DNA from: Agromyces italicus DSM 16388
GTDB lineage: Bacteria; Actinomycetota; Actinomycetes; Actinomycetales; Microbacteriaceae
Length of the DNA stretch: 64,000 bases
NCBI RefSeq assembly: GCF_000421545.1
Contig: NZ_ATXF01000004.1
Location: 62,001-126,000 of the forward strand
Reading direction: 5' to 3'
Within the stretch, counting starts at the first letter, position 1. Every line of letters starts with the position of its first letter. The notes beneath the pieces are model-generated. The model worked only from the letters and a program-made list of their open reading frames with translations. It was not told the DNA's origin and did not search any database. Positions 19,297 to 28,020 of this stretch are shown here, one piece after another. The position numbers were made by a program, and so were the translations under genes.

Positions 19297-20736
19297 ATGA
19301 CCATCGGCGACCCCGAGTATCGAGACGCCGGCCTCGAGTTCCCCGCTGACTTCCTGTTCGGGTCCGCGACCGCCTCGTACCAGATCGAGGGTGCGGCAAC
19401 CGAAGACGGGCGCGGGCCGTCGATCTGGGACACCTTCAGCCACACGCCGGGCAAGATCTGGAACGGCGACACCGGCGATGTCGCCGACGACCACTACCAC
19501 CGCCTCGAGTCCGACCTCGACCTGATGGCGGAGCTCGGCCTCGAGGCCTACCGGTTCTCGATCGCCTGGCCGCGAGTGCAGCCCACCGGGCGGGGCCCCG
19601 CGAACGAGGCCGGGCTGGCGTTCTACGAACGCCTCGTCGACGGGCTCATCGCCCGAGGCATCCGACCCATCGCGACCCTGTACCACTGGGACCTTCCCCA
19701 GGCCCTCGAAGACGAGGGCGGGTGGGTGAACCGCGCCACGGCCGAGGCGTTCGCCGACTACGCCCGCATCGTGGGCGCGAGGCTCGGCGACCGCGTCGCC
19801 GTGTGGACGACGCTCAACGAGCCCTGGTGCAGCGCCTATCTCGGCTACGGCTCGGGCGCGCACGCCCCCGGTCACCTGGACGGCGCCGCCGCGCTCGCCG
19901 CTGTCCACCACCTGAACCTCGCACACGGCCTCGCGATCGCCGCCCTCCGCGAGGTCGTCTCGAACGACCCGGGTTACTCGATCACCCTGAACCTGCACGT
20001 CATCCGGCCGCACGGCCCGACCGGCGTCGAGGCGGCGCGACGCATCGACGGGCTCGCGAACCGCGTGTTCCTCGGGCCGCTGCTCGACGGAGAGTATCCG
20101 GCCGACGTGATCGCCGACACGGCGGACGTCACCGATTGGTCGTTCGTGAAGCCAGGCGACGCCGAGCTGATCCGGCAACCCATCGACCTGCTCGGCGTCA
20201 ACTACTACTCCACGGTCACGGTCGAGATGTGGGACGGCCGGTCGCCGCGGTCGAACGCCGACGGCCACAAGGACATGGGCGGCACGGCCTGGCCGGGCTC
20301 CGAGCGCGTCGAGTTCCTCGTGCAGCCCGGCCCCTCCACCGCCATGGGGTGGAACATCGACCCGTCGGGTCTCGAAGAGCTGCTCGTCGCACTGCACGAG
20401 GCCTACCCGACGCTGCCGCTCATGGTCACCGAGAACGGGGCCGCGTTCGACGACGTGGTCACGGTGGGCGCCGATGGCCCCGCCGTGCACGACCTCGACC
20501 GCATCGACTACCTGCGGCGCCACTTCACGGCGGCGCACCGCGCCATGGCGCGCGGGGTCGACCTGCGCGGCTATCAGGTGTGGTCGCTCATGGACAACTT
20601 CGAGTGGGGCTACGGCTACTCGAAGCGATTCGGCATCGTGCGCGTCGACTACGACACGCTCGAGCGGCTGCCCAAAGACAGTGCGAAATGGTACGCCGAA
20701 CTGATCCGCACCCGCGCGATCCCCGATCCCGGGTAG
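19297..20736 (+). CDS. Glycoside hydrolase family 1 beta-glucosidase
   Basis: 479 aa, full-length GH1. N-terminal signature [15 protein letters not shown]; acid/base Glu175 in TLNEPW; nucleophile Glu379 in [17 protein letters not shown] near the C-terminus for the aglycone site. No signal peptide, so it acts in the cytoplasm on imported beta-glucosides. GGAG lies 7 bases before ATG. No sugar transporter or LacI regulator is adjacent. Convergent with the next gene. Confidence 0.95.
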   Translation: MTIGDPEYRDAGLEFPADFLFGSATASYQIEGAATEDGRGPSIWDTFSHTPGKIWNGDTGDVADDHYHRLESDLDLMAELGLEAYRFSIAWPRVQPTGRGPANEAGLAFYERLVDGLIARGIRPIATLYHWDLPQALEDEGGWVNRATAEAFADYARIVGARLGDRVAVWTTLNEPWCSAYLGYGSGAHAPGHLDGAAALAAVHHLNLAHGLAIAALREVVSNDPGYSITLNLHVIRPHGPTGVEAARRIDGLANRVFLGPLLDGEYPADVIADTADVTDWSFVKPGDAELIRQPIDLLGVNYYSTVTVEMWDGRSPRSNADGHKDMGGTAWPGSERVEFLVQPGPSTAMGWNIDPSGLEELLVALHEAYPTLPLMVTENGAAFDDVVTVGADGPAVHDLDRIDYLRRHFTAAHRAMARGVDLRGYQVWSLMDNFEWGYGYSKRFGIVRVDYDTLERLPKDSAKWYAELIRTRAIPDPG

Positions 20737-20763
20737 CTCGTGGCCGAGGGCCGGTCCGCCGGT

Positions 20764-21924
20764 TCAGTCCGCGACGTTCCGGCGTTCGCCGATGCCCTCT
20801 CGGAGTTCGCGCGCGAGGTGGGCGACCACCGCGGTGAGGTCCCCGTCGGCGTCCGCCGAGACCCGGAGCTGGCGTTGGTAACTCGCGCCGCCGTCGAGCA
20901 CGGCTCGCACCTGCTGAAGCTCGGCCGGGCAGCCGAGTCGTTCGGCGACGGGGGCGAGCGTCGTCAGGAGGTCGCGCAGGTCGTCGGCGACGGGACGCTC
21001 GGTGCCGGCGACATCCGTGATCACCTCGGCCTCCATGCCGTAGCGGGCCGCCCGCCACTTGTTCTCGCGCAAGAACCAGGGTTGCAGCACCGTGAGTGTC
21101 TCGCCCTCGTCGAGCCGTGTCGACATCCATTCGACGAGGCATTGGACGAGGGCGCCGATCGCGGCGATCTCGGCGGCGGTCGAGACGCCGTCGCAGACGC
21201 GCACCTCGACGGTGCCCCAGCGAGGAGAGGGCCGGATGTCCCAGCGGACCTCGCTGTGGTCGTCGATGACGCCGGTGCGCACGAGGTCGCCGACGTAGCG
21301 CTCGTAGGCCGCCCAATCGGCGAGCGGGTAGGGGAGACCCGCGGTGGGCAACTGCTGGAACATGAGGGCGCGGTTCGAGGCGTAGCCCGTGTCGACGCCG
21401 GCCCAGAACGGGCTCGAGGCGCTGAGCGCTTGCAGGTGCGGCAGGTAGGCGAGCAACCCGTCGAGGATCGGCAGGGCCTTGTCGCGGTCCTCGAGTCCGA
21501 CGTGCACGTGCACGCCCCAGATCATCATGTTCCGACCCCACCAGCGGGTGCGCTCGATGAGCTTGTGGTACCTGGGCTTGTCGGTGAGGTGCTGGTCGTA
21601 CCACTGGCTGAAGGGGTGGGAGCCGCTGCAGATCAACTCGTAGTCGCCGAGCCCGTCGATGACCGCACGCACCTCGGCGAGTTGCTGCTCGAGGTCGCGC
21701 ACGGCGCCCGCGACGGTCGTGTGCACCCCGCTCACGAGTTCGACGGTGTTCGTCAGCAGTTCGGAGGTGATCGAGGGGTGCGTGCCGCCCGGGCTGCCCG
21801 CGTCGAGCAGTTCGAGTACCCGATCTCCGATCGACGCGAGTTCGCCGGTTGCGCGATCGACGATCGCGATCTCCCATTCGAGGCCGACGGTGGACCGTCG
21901 GGAATGCGCGAACTCGATCGGCAT
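20764..21924 (-). CDS. Glutamate-cysteine ligase family 2 (YbdK-type carboxylate-amine ligase)
   Basis: 386 aa; GCS2 family. N-terminal MPIEFAHSRRSTVGLEWEIAIVD contains the Glu-rich metal/substrate motif (LEWE). ICSGSHPFSQWYDQ and MMIWGVHVHVGLEDRDKAL are typical of YbdK. The family makes weak gamma-glutamylcysteine ligase activity in vitro; in this group the real substrate is often unknown. GGAAGG precedes the ATG. Divergent from the GntR gene of the next island. Confidence 0.9.
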   Translation of the reverse strand: MPIEFAHSRRSTVGLEWEIAIVDRATGELASIGDRVLELLDAGSPGGTHPSITSELLTNTVELVSGVHTTVAGAVRDLEQQLAEVRAVIDGLGDYELICSGSHPFSQWYDQHLTDKPRYHKLIERTRWWGRNMMIWGVHVHVGLEDRDKALPILDGLLAYLPHLQALSASSPFWAGVDTGYASNRALMFQQLPTAGLPYPLADWAAYERYVGDLVRTGVIDDHSEVRWDIRPSPRWGTVEVRVCDGVSTAAEIAAIGALVQCLVEWMSTRLDEGETLTVLQPWFLRENKWRAARYGMEAEVITDVAGTERPVADDLRDLLTTLAPVAERLGCPAELQQVRAVLDGGASYQRQLRVSADADGDLTAVVAHLARELREGIGERRNVAD

Positions 21925-22097
21925 GGCGGCCTTCCCCGGGGTCGCGCGCGGGTGCGGGCCCGTTCGGCAATCATCCCACGGTGCGCGCGGCCGGTCGGGG
22001 GGGGTGCGACGCAGGATGACTCGACCCCGACCTCACCGGCTGCGACGCTTCATCGGAGTACGATGTGCCGCATGACATCTCGCCAGATCGGTACCCC

Positions 22098-22763
22098 ATG
22101 AGCCCCGAGCCGATGCGGCTGCTCGAGGTGCAGAGCCTGCGCGAACAGGTCGAGCGTACGCTGTCGTCACGGATCGTGGCGGGGGAGTTCGCACCGGGGG
22201 CCGTGCTCACGGTGCCGACGCTCGCCGCGGAGTTCGGGGTCAGCGCGACGCCCGTGCGCGAGGCGATGCTGAACCTTGCCCGGCGCGGGTTCCTCAGCCC
22301 GATCCGCAACCGCGGCTTCCGCGTGACCGAGATCTCGCTGGACGAGCTCAGGGAGCTCGGGGAGGTGCGGGCGCTGCTCGAGGCCCCGCCGATGCGTCGA
22401 CTCGCGGGAAATCTGCCCGAGGCGACCGTCGCCCGGCTCGAAGAACTCGCGGCCGAGATCGTCGCAGCAGGGCGGGAGGGCCGGTTCGAGGATTACCTCG
22501 AGGCCGACACGGCGTTCCATCTCACCCTGCTCGAACTCACCGGCAATCGGCACCTCGTACGCCTCGTCAGCGAGCTGCGCCAGCAGACGCGTCTCGTCGG
22601 GCTCGTGAACCTGGCCGAGAGCGATGCGCTCGTCGCCTCCTCGCTCGAGCACGCCGAGCTCGTGAAGCTCCTCGTGACGGGCGACGGCGCTGCCGCCGAA
22701 GACCTGATGCGCCGCCACGTCGGCCACGTCGCCGGGCTCTGGAGCGGGCAGGACGAGGGCTGA
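22098..22763 (+). CDS. GntR-family regulator, FCD (FadR) subgroup
   Basis: 221 aa from ATG 22098. N-terminal winged helix (LREQVERTLSSRIVAGEFAPG, then FGVSATPVREAMLNLARRGFL). The C-terminal FCD ligand domain has metal-site residues in EADTAFHLTLLELTGN, SLEHAELVKLL and LMRRHVGHV. An alternative GTG start at 22065 has GGAG 6 bases upstream and would add 11 residues. However, TACGAT at 22059-22064 could be its -10 element, favouring the later start. It opens the hydroxyproline island and is the obvious candidate to bind the AT-rich operators at 25946 and 31612. Confidence 0.87.
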   Translation: MSPEPMRLLEVQSLREQVERTLSSRIVAGEFAPGAVLTVPTLAAEFGVSATPVREAMLNLARRGFLSPIRNRGFRVTEISLDELRELGEVRALLEAPPMRRLAGNLPEATVARLEELAAEIVAAGREGRFEDYLEADTAFHLTLLELTGNRHLVRLVSELRQQTRLVGLVNLAESDALVASSLEHAELVKLLVTGDGAAAEDLMRRHVGHVAGLWSGQDEG

Positions 22764-22767
22764 GAGC

Positions 22768-22814
22768 CCGCGTCCGACGATGACGCCGCGCCTGCGGCTA
22801 TGGTGCGGACGCGG
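22768..22814 (+). terminator. Stem-loop after the GntR gene
   Basis: Perfect 9-bp arms CCGCGTCCG / CGGACGCGG enclose a second hairpin (GCCGC gcct GCGGC). It begins 5 bases after the stop codon, with no U-tract. Likely a structural terminator separating the regulator from the dehydrogenase operon. Confidence 0.5.
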
Positions 22815-22841
22815 CGCTGTGAAGCGATCTCATCGAGGAGG

Positions 22842-22857
22842 TAGTATGTCACGTATC
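22842..22857 (+). promoter_or_regulatory. Promoter/operator candidate for the D-hydroxyproline dehydrogenase operon
   Basis: TAGTAT (22842-22847) looks like a -10 element and overlaps TATGTCACGTA (22845-22855), a near-palindrome of the TnGTnnnACnA type bound by FCD-GntR regulators. It also matches 7 of 11 positions of the ATGTGTAATAT motif found elsewhere in the island. It lies 131 bases upstream of the first dehydrogenase gene. Confidence 0.4.
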
Positions 22858-22987
22858 GCGTCGTGGTCGCACGTGACGCACGAGACCGCCCACGCCCCGT
22901 CGAGGTCGGCCTCCGTGCCCGTGTGCGCGACGTTCGCTTCGTCGAGGTGCAGCCTGGCGCGGCACGGATGAGCGCGGAAGGACAGCG

Positions 22988-24145
22988 ATGCGGATCGCAG
23001 TGATCGGGGCGGGCGTCGTCGGCGCCACGTGCGCCTTCGAACTCGCCGAGCGGGGCGCCGAGGTGGTGCTCATCGACCGGGTGGGCATCGCCGCAGAGAC
23101 CTCGAGCCGATGCGAGGGCAACCTCCTGGTCAGCGACAAGGCGCCGGGGCCCGAGGCCGAGCTCGCCATTCACTCGAACGCGCGCTGGCGCGCGCTCGCC
23201 GAACGGCTCGACGCCGAGCGGGAGGGCGGCCAGCCCGAGACCGAGTTCGAGGCGAAGGGCGGCGTGGTGGTGGCCTTCCCCGGCGGCGAGGAGGCGCTCC
23301 GGCGCTTCGCCGCGACCCAGCGCGGCATCGGCGTCCGGGCGGAGGAGCTCGGTGCCGAGCGGCTGCTCGCCGCCGAGCCGCACCTCTCGCCCGAGGTCGT
23401 CGTCGCGATCCACTACCCCGACGACGCGCAGCTGCAGCCGTCGAACGCGACGCAGGCGCTCGCCGCGGCCGCCATCCGGCGGGGGGCCCGCCTCGTCGTC
23501 GCCGAGGTGACGGGGTCCCGTGCCGAGGCCGGGCGAATCGCGGCGATCGAGACGACGGCCGGGGCGATCGAGGTCGACGCCGTCGTCAACTGCGCCGGCC
23601 CCTGGGCGGGCGAGCTCGGCCGCCGTCTCGGTGCGCCGCTCGACATCCGGCCGCGCCGCGGCGTCGTCCTCGTCACGACCCCGATGCCCCAGCGGGTCTT
23701 CCACAAGGTCTACGACGCCGACTACGTCGGCGCCGTCGGTTCGGGGGATGCCACGTTGCAGACCTCGACCGTCGTCGAATCGACCCCCGGCGGCACCGTG
23801 CTCATCGGGTCGAGCCGGGAACGCGTGGGCTTCGACGAGCACCCCGGGGTCGACCCGGTGCGCGCGATCGCGGCCAAGGCCACCCGGCTCTTCCCCTTCC
23901 TCGAGGAGACCATCCTGCTCCGCAGCTACTTCGGGTTCCGCCCGTACGCCCCCGACCATCTGCCCGTGATCGGCGAGGACCCCCGCGTCGGCGGCCTGTT
24001 CCACGCCACCGGTCACGAGGGCGCCGGCATCGGCCTCGCCCCGGCGACGGCCGAGCTCGTCGCCCACGCCGTGCTCGGCGCACCGACGTCGCTCGACCCG
24101 GTGCCGTTCCTGCCGGGGCGCCCGGGGATCGGAGCGGCTGCGTGA
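22988..24145 (+). CDS. FAD-dependent oxidoreductase, probable D-hydroxyproline dehydrogenase beta subunit
   Basis: 385 aa of the DAO/glycine-oxidase type (HcnC-like). N-terminal FAD motif GAGVVGATCAFELAERG; C-terminal HATGHEGAGIGLAPATAELVA, the usual FAD-closing motif. It forms an overlapping set with a small [2Fe-2S] protein and a second flavoprotein, exactly the alpha/beta/gamma set of the three-subunit dehydrogenase that oxidises cis-4-hydroxy-D-proline to pyrroline-4-hydroxy-2-carboxylate. Assignment rests on family plus context; other D-amino or N-methyl amino acids are possible substrates. Confidence 0.85.
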   Translation: MRIAVIGAGVVGATCAFELAERGAEVVLIDRVGIAAETSSRCEGNLLVSDKAPGPEAELAIHSNARWRALAERLDAEREGGQPETEFEAKGGVVVAFPGGEEALRRFAATQRGIGVRAEELGAERLLAAEPHLSPEVVVAIHYPDDAQLQPSNATQALAAAAIRRGARLVVAEVTGSRAEAGRIAAIETTAGAIEVDAVVNCAGPWAGELGRRLGAPLDIRPRRGVVLVTTPMPQRVFHKVYDADYVGAVGSGDATLQTSTVVESTPGGTVLIGSSRERVGFDEHPGVDPVRAIAAKATRLFPFLEETILLRSYFGFRPYAPDHLPVIGEDPRVGGLFHATGHEGAGIGLAPATAELVAHAVLGAPTSLDPVPFLPGRPGIGAAA

Positions 24146-24456
24146 GCGCGGCGCGGAACGCACGCGGTTCGATCCGGTCGACTGGTGCGACCGGCCTGAC
24201 CGCAGTGCCCGCCGCCGTCGAGATCCTCGTCGAGGGCGAGACCGTCACTGGCCGCGCCGGCCAGACGATCGCCGGGGTCCTGCTCGGCTCGGGCCGGGTC
24301 GCCTGGCGCGGCGCCCAGCACGGCGAGCGCGGCGTCTTCTGCGGCATCGGGGTCTGCCATGACTGCCTCGTCACGGTCAACGATGTCGAGGGCGTGCGCG
24401 CCTGCCAACGCGAGGCCGTCGACGGCGATCGCGTCGAACGGGAGGTGCGCGAATGA
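24142..24456 (+). CDS. [2Fe-2S]-binding protein, probable D-hydroxyproline dehydrogenase gamma subunit
   Basis: 104 aa from GTG 24142, overlapping the previous stop by 4 bases (GTGA). Ferredoxin-like plant-type cluster motif: Cys residues in GVFCGIGVCHDCLVTV and a last Cys in VRACQRE (CxxxxCxxC...C). HcnA-like. It carries electrons between the flavin subunits. Longer in-frame starts would lie inside the upstream gene. Confidence 0.88.
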   Translation: MSAARNARGSIRSTGATGLTAVPAAVEILVEGETVTGRAGQTIAGVLLGSGRVAWRGAQHGERGVFCGIGVCHDCLVTVNDVEGVRACQREAVDGDRVEREVRE

Positions 24457-25916
24457 CCCGTGTCGCGATCCTCGGAGCCGGGCCAGCTGGTCTCGCCGCC
24501 GCCGAGGCCGCGCTCGCGGCGGGCGCGCAGGTCACCGTGCTCGACGAGGGGGCTCGCCCGGGCGGGCAGTTCTGGCGCCACCGCCCCGGCCTGACCGATC
24601 CGCGCATGCAGCACGGGGTGCGCCGCTTCGAACAGCTGCAGTCGGCCCTCGCCGGCGCGGAGGTGCATTCGGGTGCTGCGGTGTGGTCGGTCGAGCCCGG
24701 CGAGCCCGGCGAGCCCGGCGAGGTCGGCGGCGCCGTGGTGCTCCGCGCCGCCGTCGGCCCGGCCGACGGTGCCCGCCGCGAGGCGGTCGTCGTCGAGGCC
24801 GATGCGCTCGTCATCGCGACGGGCGCCCACGACCTCGCCCTGCCGATTCCGGGATGGACGCTGCCAGGGGTGACCACCGCCGGCGCGGCCCAGGCCCTGG
24901 CGAAGCGCGACGGGGTCTCCGTCGGGCGGCGGACCCTCGTGGCCGGGGCGGGGCCGTTCCTGCTGCCCGTCGCCCAGTCGCTGGCGCTCGTCGGCTCGAC
25001 GGTCGTCGGCGTGCACGAGGCATCCCGCATCGGCGCACTCGCCGGCGGCTGGCTGCCGAAGCCGTGGCAGCTCCTCGGCAAGGCGGGCGAGCTCGCGCAG
25101 TACGCGGGCGCGCTCGCGCGCCACCGCATCCCGTACCGCGTCGGCAGCGGAGTCGTGCGCGTGCTCGGCGACGAGCGGGTCGAGGGCGCGGTCGTCGCGC
25201 AGCTCGACGCCGACTGGCGCCCGCGGCCAGGCACCGAGCGCGTCATCGAGTGCGACGCCGTCGCGCTGGGGCACGGATTCGTCCCGCGGCTCGAGGCCGC
25301 GATCATGCTCGGCTGCGAGGTCGCAGGCGATCGTCGGGGCCGTTTCGTCGTCGTCGACGACGGGCAGCGCACGACGCGGCCGCAGGTGTTCGCCGCCGGC
25401 GAGGTGACGGGCATCGGGGGAGCAGACGCGGCCCTCGCCGAGGGCGCGATCGCGGGGTACCGTGCGGCCGGGGTCGCGCAGGACGACCAGCGGCTGCACG
25501 CCGCGCTCCGCGTCCGCGATCGGATGCGCCGCTTCGCGCGGCGACTCGAGACGGCGCACGGCATCCGGCCTGGATGGACGGCGTGGCTCGACGACGACAC
25601 GATCGTCTGCCGCTGCGAGGCGGTCGCGAAGCGCGCGATCGTCGAGCGCGCCGAGGTGCCGCTGCGGGCGATGCGCCTCGCCACGCGGGCTGGGCTGGGG
25701 CCCTGCCAGGCACGCACCTGCGGGCGCGCGGTCGAGGCGATCGTCTCCGAGGCTCGCGCGTCGGCGGCCGGGGTCGCCGCGGCGGGGGAGACCGTCGACG
25801 GCTCGTCTTCCTCGGCTCAGGGCGGGGACGTCGGCTTCGATCGGCGACCCCTGCTCGCGCCCGTGCGGCTCGGCGAACTCGGCGGATCGGATCGGCCGAC
25901 CAACGGTGAGAATTGA
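24453..25916 (+). CDS. NAD(P)/FAD-dependent oxidoreductase, probable D-hydroxyproline dehydrogenase alpha subunit
   Basis: 487 aa, HcnB-like; the ATG overlaps the previous stop (ATGA). FAD motif GAGPAGLAAAEAALAAG at the N-terminus, second Rossmann motif AGAGPFLLPVAQSL, and a C-terminal BFD-like [2Fe-2S] site with CRCEA and GPCQARTCG. A GEP repeat (residues about 81-90) from a 9-bp tandem repeat sits in a surface-loop region between them. Together with the two preceding genes it forms the complete heteromeric dehydrogenase. Confidence 0.87.
   Translation: MTRVAILGAGPAGLAAAEAALAAGAQVTVLDEGARPGGQFWRHRPGLTDPRMQHGVRRFEQLQSALAGAEVHSGAAVWSVEPGEPGEPGEVGGAVVLRAAVGPADGARREAVVVEADALVIATGAHDLALPIPGWTLPGVTTAGAAQALAKRDGVSVGRRTLVAGAGPFLLPVAQSLALVGSTVVGVHEASRIGALAGGWLPKPWQLLGKAGELAQYAGALARHRIPYRVGSGVVRVLGDERVEGAVVAQLDADWRPRPGTERVIECDAVALGHGFVPRLEAAIMLGCEVAGDRRGRFVVVDDGQRTTRPQVFAAGEVTGIGGADAALAEGAIAGYRAAGVAQDDQRLHAALRVRDRMRRFARRLETAHGIRPGWTAWLDDDTIVCRCEAVAKRAIVERAEVPLRAMRLATRAGLGPCQARTCGRAVEAIVSEARASAAGVAAAGETVDGSSSSAQGGDVGFDRRPLLAPVRLGELGGSDRPTNGEN
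24693..24728 (+). repeat. 9-bp tandem repeat inside the dehydrogenase alpha gene
   Basis: Three exact copies of GAGCCCGGC (24693-24719) followed by a degenerate fourth (GAGGTCGGC). In frame, it encodes EPG EPG EPG EVG. Unit length is a multiple of three, so copy-number change would not shift the frame. Confidence 0.85.
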
Positions 25917-25945
25917 CGAGAAACCGCAACATCCCCTCGTAGTGC

Positions 25946-25961
25946 GTGATATATTACACAT
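25946..25961. promoter_or_regulatory. Candidate FCD-GntR operator upstream of the deaminase/epimerase operon
   Basis: AT-rich stretch GTGATATATTACACAT (with the first G at 25946) in an otherwise GC-rich gap. 25951-25961 read in reverse complement is ATGTGTAATAT, identical to 31613-31623. TATATT (25950-25955) within it could be a -10 element. It lies about 77 bases before the ATG at 26038. Confidence 0.6.
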
Positions 25962-26037
25962 TACTTGAGGTCGAGGATGTCCCGTGGACGCACCGAGACC
26001 CACCGGACCACATCGAGACCGACAGGATGGAACCCCG

Positions 26038-26970
26038 ATGACCGAGAAGAACATGGACCTGGGCGGTGTCGTCGTCGCCACCACCCTCGCCTTCCGTGAG
26101 GACGCGGGCGCGCCCGCCGGGCTCGCCGTCGACTACGACAAGTTCGGCGAGCATGTCGACTTCCTCATGTCGAACGGCTGCCGCGGGGTCGGCCCGAACG
26201 GCTCGCTCGGCGAGTACTCCTCGCTCACCGACGAGGAGCGCCGCAAGGTGATCCAGGTCGCCGTCGAGGCCGTCGACGGCCGAGGCATCGTGATCGCCGG
26301 CGTCCACGGCGTCGGCAGCCACCAGGCGCGCAAGTGGGCCGAGGTCTCCCAGGAGGATGGCGCCGACGGCGTGCTCCTCCTGCCGCCGACGCTCTATCGG
26401 GCCAACGACGCCGAGGTCATCGCGCACTACCAGGAGGTCGCGAAGGTCGGGCTGCCGATCATGGCCTACAACAACCCCTTCGACACGAGGGTCGACCTCG
26501 TGCCCTCGCTCATCGCGAAGCTCGCCGAGATCCCCGAGGTCGTCGCGATCAAGGAGTTCTCTGGCGACGTGCGCCGGGTCTACGAGATCAAGGAGCAGTG
26601 CGACATCGACATCATCGCCGGTGCCGACGACGTGCTCTTCGAGCTCATGGTGAACGGCGCCGTCGGCTGGTTCGCCGGGTACCCCAACGCCTTCCCGAAG
26701 GAGGCCGTCGAGCTCTACAACCTCTGCGCCGAGGGCATGTGGCACGAGGCGAAGGCGCTCTACGAGCAGCTCGTCGCCGTGTTCCGCTGGGACTCGCGCA
26801 CCGAGTTCGTGCAGGCCATCAAGCTCTCGATGGACATCTGCGGCAACTCGTACGGCGGACCGACCCGCCCGCCGCGCGGCCCGCTCTCGGCCGAGCAGCA
26901 CGCCCAGGTCACCGCCGACACCGAGCGCGCACTCGCGGCGATCGCCGCCCGGCAGGCGGTGCTCGCCTGA
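26038..26970 (+). CDS. Dihydrodipicolinate synthase family protein, probable pyrroline-4-hydroxy-2-carboxylate deaminase
   Basis: 310 aa. DapA-family features: Schiff-base Lys172 in VVAIKEFSGD, Tyr144 in IMAYNNPF, and the carboxylate-binding loop GPNGSLGEYSSLT. In hydroxyproline pathways this subfamily converts pyrroline-4-hydroxy-2-carboxylate to 2-oxoglutarate semialdehyde plus ammonia. ATG 26038 is preferred over GTG 25984 because of the AGGATGG ribosome-binding site. Overlaps the epimerase gene by one base. Confidence 0.87.
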   Translation: MTEKNMDLGGVVVATTLAFREDAGAPAGLAVDYDKFGEHVDFLMSNGCRGVGPNGSLGEYSSLTDEERRKVIQVAVEAVDGRGIVIAGVHGVGSHQARKWAEVSQEDGADGVLLLPPTLYRANDAEVIAHYQEVAKVGLPIMAYNNPFDTRVDLVPSLIAKLAEIPEVVAIKEFSGDVRRVYEIKEQCDIDIIAGADDVLFELMVNGAVGWFAGYPNAFPKEAVELYNLCAEGMWHEAKALYEQLVAVFRWDSRTEFVQAIKLSMDICGNSYGGPTRPPRGPLSAEQHAQVTADTERALAAIAARQAVLA

Positions 26971-27971
26971 TGCGGGCGCGCCGGGTTCTCTCCGCCGTCG
27001 ACTCCCACACCGAGGGCATGCCGACCCGTGTCGTCACGGGCGGGATCGGCCGGATCCCCGGCGCGACCATGAACGATCGACGGCTCTACGCGATGGAGTA
27101 CCTCGACGGGCTGCGGGGCCTCCTCATGAACGAGCCCCGCGGCCACGCGTCGATGTCGGGGGCGCTCCTGCAGCCGCCCGCGCGCGACGACGCCGACTGG
27201 GGCGTCGTGTTCATCGAGGCGAGCGGCTTCCTGCCGATGTGCGGGCACGGAACGATCGGCGTCGCGACGGTGCTCGTCGAGACCGGCATGGTCGAGGTGA
27301 CCGAGCCCGTCACCGAGATCCGGCTCGACGTGCCGGCCGGCCTCGTCATCGCGCGCATCGCGGTCGAGGGCGGCCGAGCGAAGCACGTCACCATCGAGAA
27401 CGTGCCGAGCTTCGCCGAGCGGCTGGATGCCTCGATCGAGGTGCCGGGCTATGGCGAGGTGCCGTACTCGATCGCCTTCGGCGGCAACTTCTACGCCCTC
27501 GTCGAACTCGATGCGGTCGGGCTGCCGTTCGACCGCTCGCGCAAGGACGAGATCCTCAGGGCGGGGCTCGCGATCATGGAGGCGATCAACACGCAGGCGC
27601 CGCCGCAGCACCCCGTCATCGCCGGCGCCAACCACGTGCACCACGTCGAGTTCATCGCACCCGGTTCGGATTCCGTCCGATCCCGGCACGCCATGGCGAT
27701 CCACCCGGGCTGGTTCGACCGATCGCCGTGCGGCACCGGGACGAGTGCGCGGATGGCCGAGCTCTTCGCCCGCGGCGAGCTCGCGCTCGACACCGAGTTC
27801 GTCAACGAGTCATTCATCGGCACCGAGTTCACGGGGCGGCTCATTCGCGAGACCGAGGTCGGCGGCATCTCCGCCGTCGTCCCGACGATCACCGGCCGCG
27901 CCTGGGTCACCGGCCTCGGCCAGTACTTCCTCGACGAGGACGACCCGTTCCCCGAGGGATTCGTGTTCTGA
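26970..27971 (+). CDS. 4-hydroxyproline epimerase (proline racemase family)
   Basis: 333 aa. Both catalytic cysteines are present: Cys91 in PMCGHGT and Cys254 in DRSPCGTGTS, as in racemases/epimerases. It converts trans-4-hydroxy-L-proline to cis-4-hydroxy-D-proline, the substrate of the dehydrogenase encoded just upstream. The start overlaps the deaminase stop by one base (TGATG). Proline racemase activity cannot be excluded from sequence, but the neighbours favour hydroxyproline. Confidence 0.9.
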   Translation: MRARRVLSAVDSHTEGMPTRVVTGGIGRIPGATMNDRRLYAMEYLDGLRGLLMNEPRGHASMSGALLQPPARDDADWGVVFIEASGFLPMCGHGTIGVATVLVETGMVEVTEPVTEIRLDVPAGLVIARIAVEGGRAKHVTIENVPSFAERLDASIEVPGYGEVPYSIAFGGNFYALVELDAVGLPFDRSRKDEILRAGLAIMEAINTQAPPQHPVIAGANHVHHVEFIAPGSDSVRSRHAMAIHPGWFDRSPCGTGTSARMAELFARGELALDTEFVNESFIGTEFTGRLIRETEVGGISAVVPTITGRAWVTGLGQYFLDEDDPFPEGFVF

Positions 27972-28020
27972 GCCATCCCGTCGGCGCCGCCATCCGAAAC
28001 GACCAGTTGGAGACTCACGC

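Noticed and set aside
22065..22097. GTG start for the GntR regulator
   Set aside because: It has a fair GGAG, but overlaps a likely -10 hexamer (TACGAT) and adds residues without family similarity. Kept as an alternative only.
24693..24728. Short regularly repeated units considered as a CRISPR-like array
   Set aside because: Units are 9 bp, contiguous and in frame within a coding gene; there are no spacers or cas genes.
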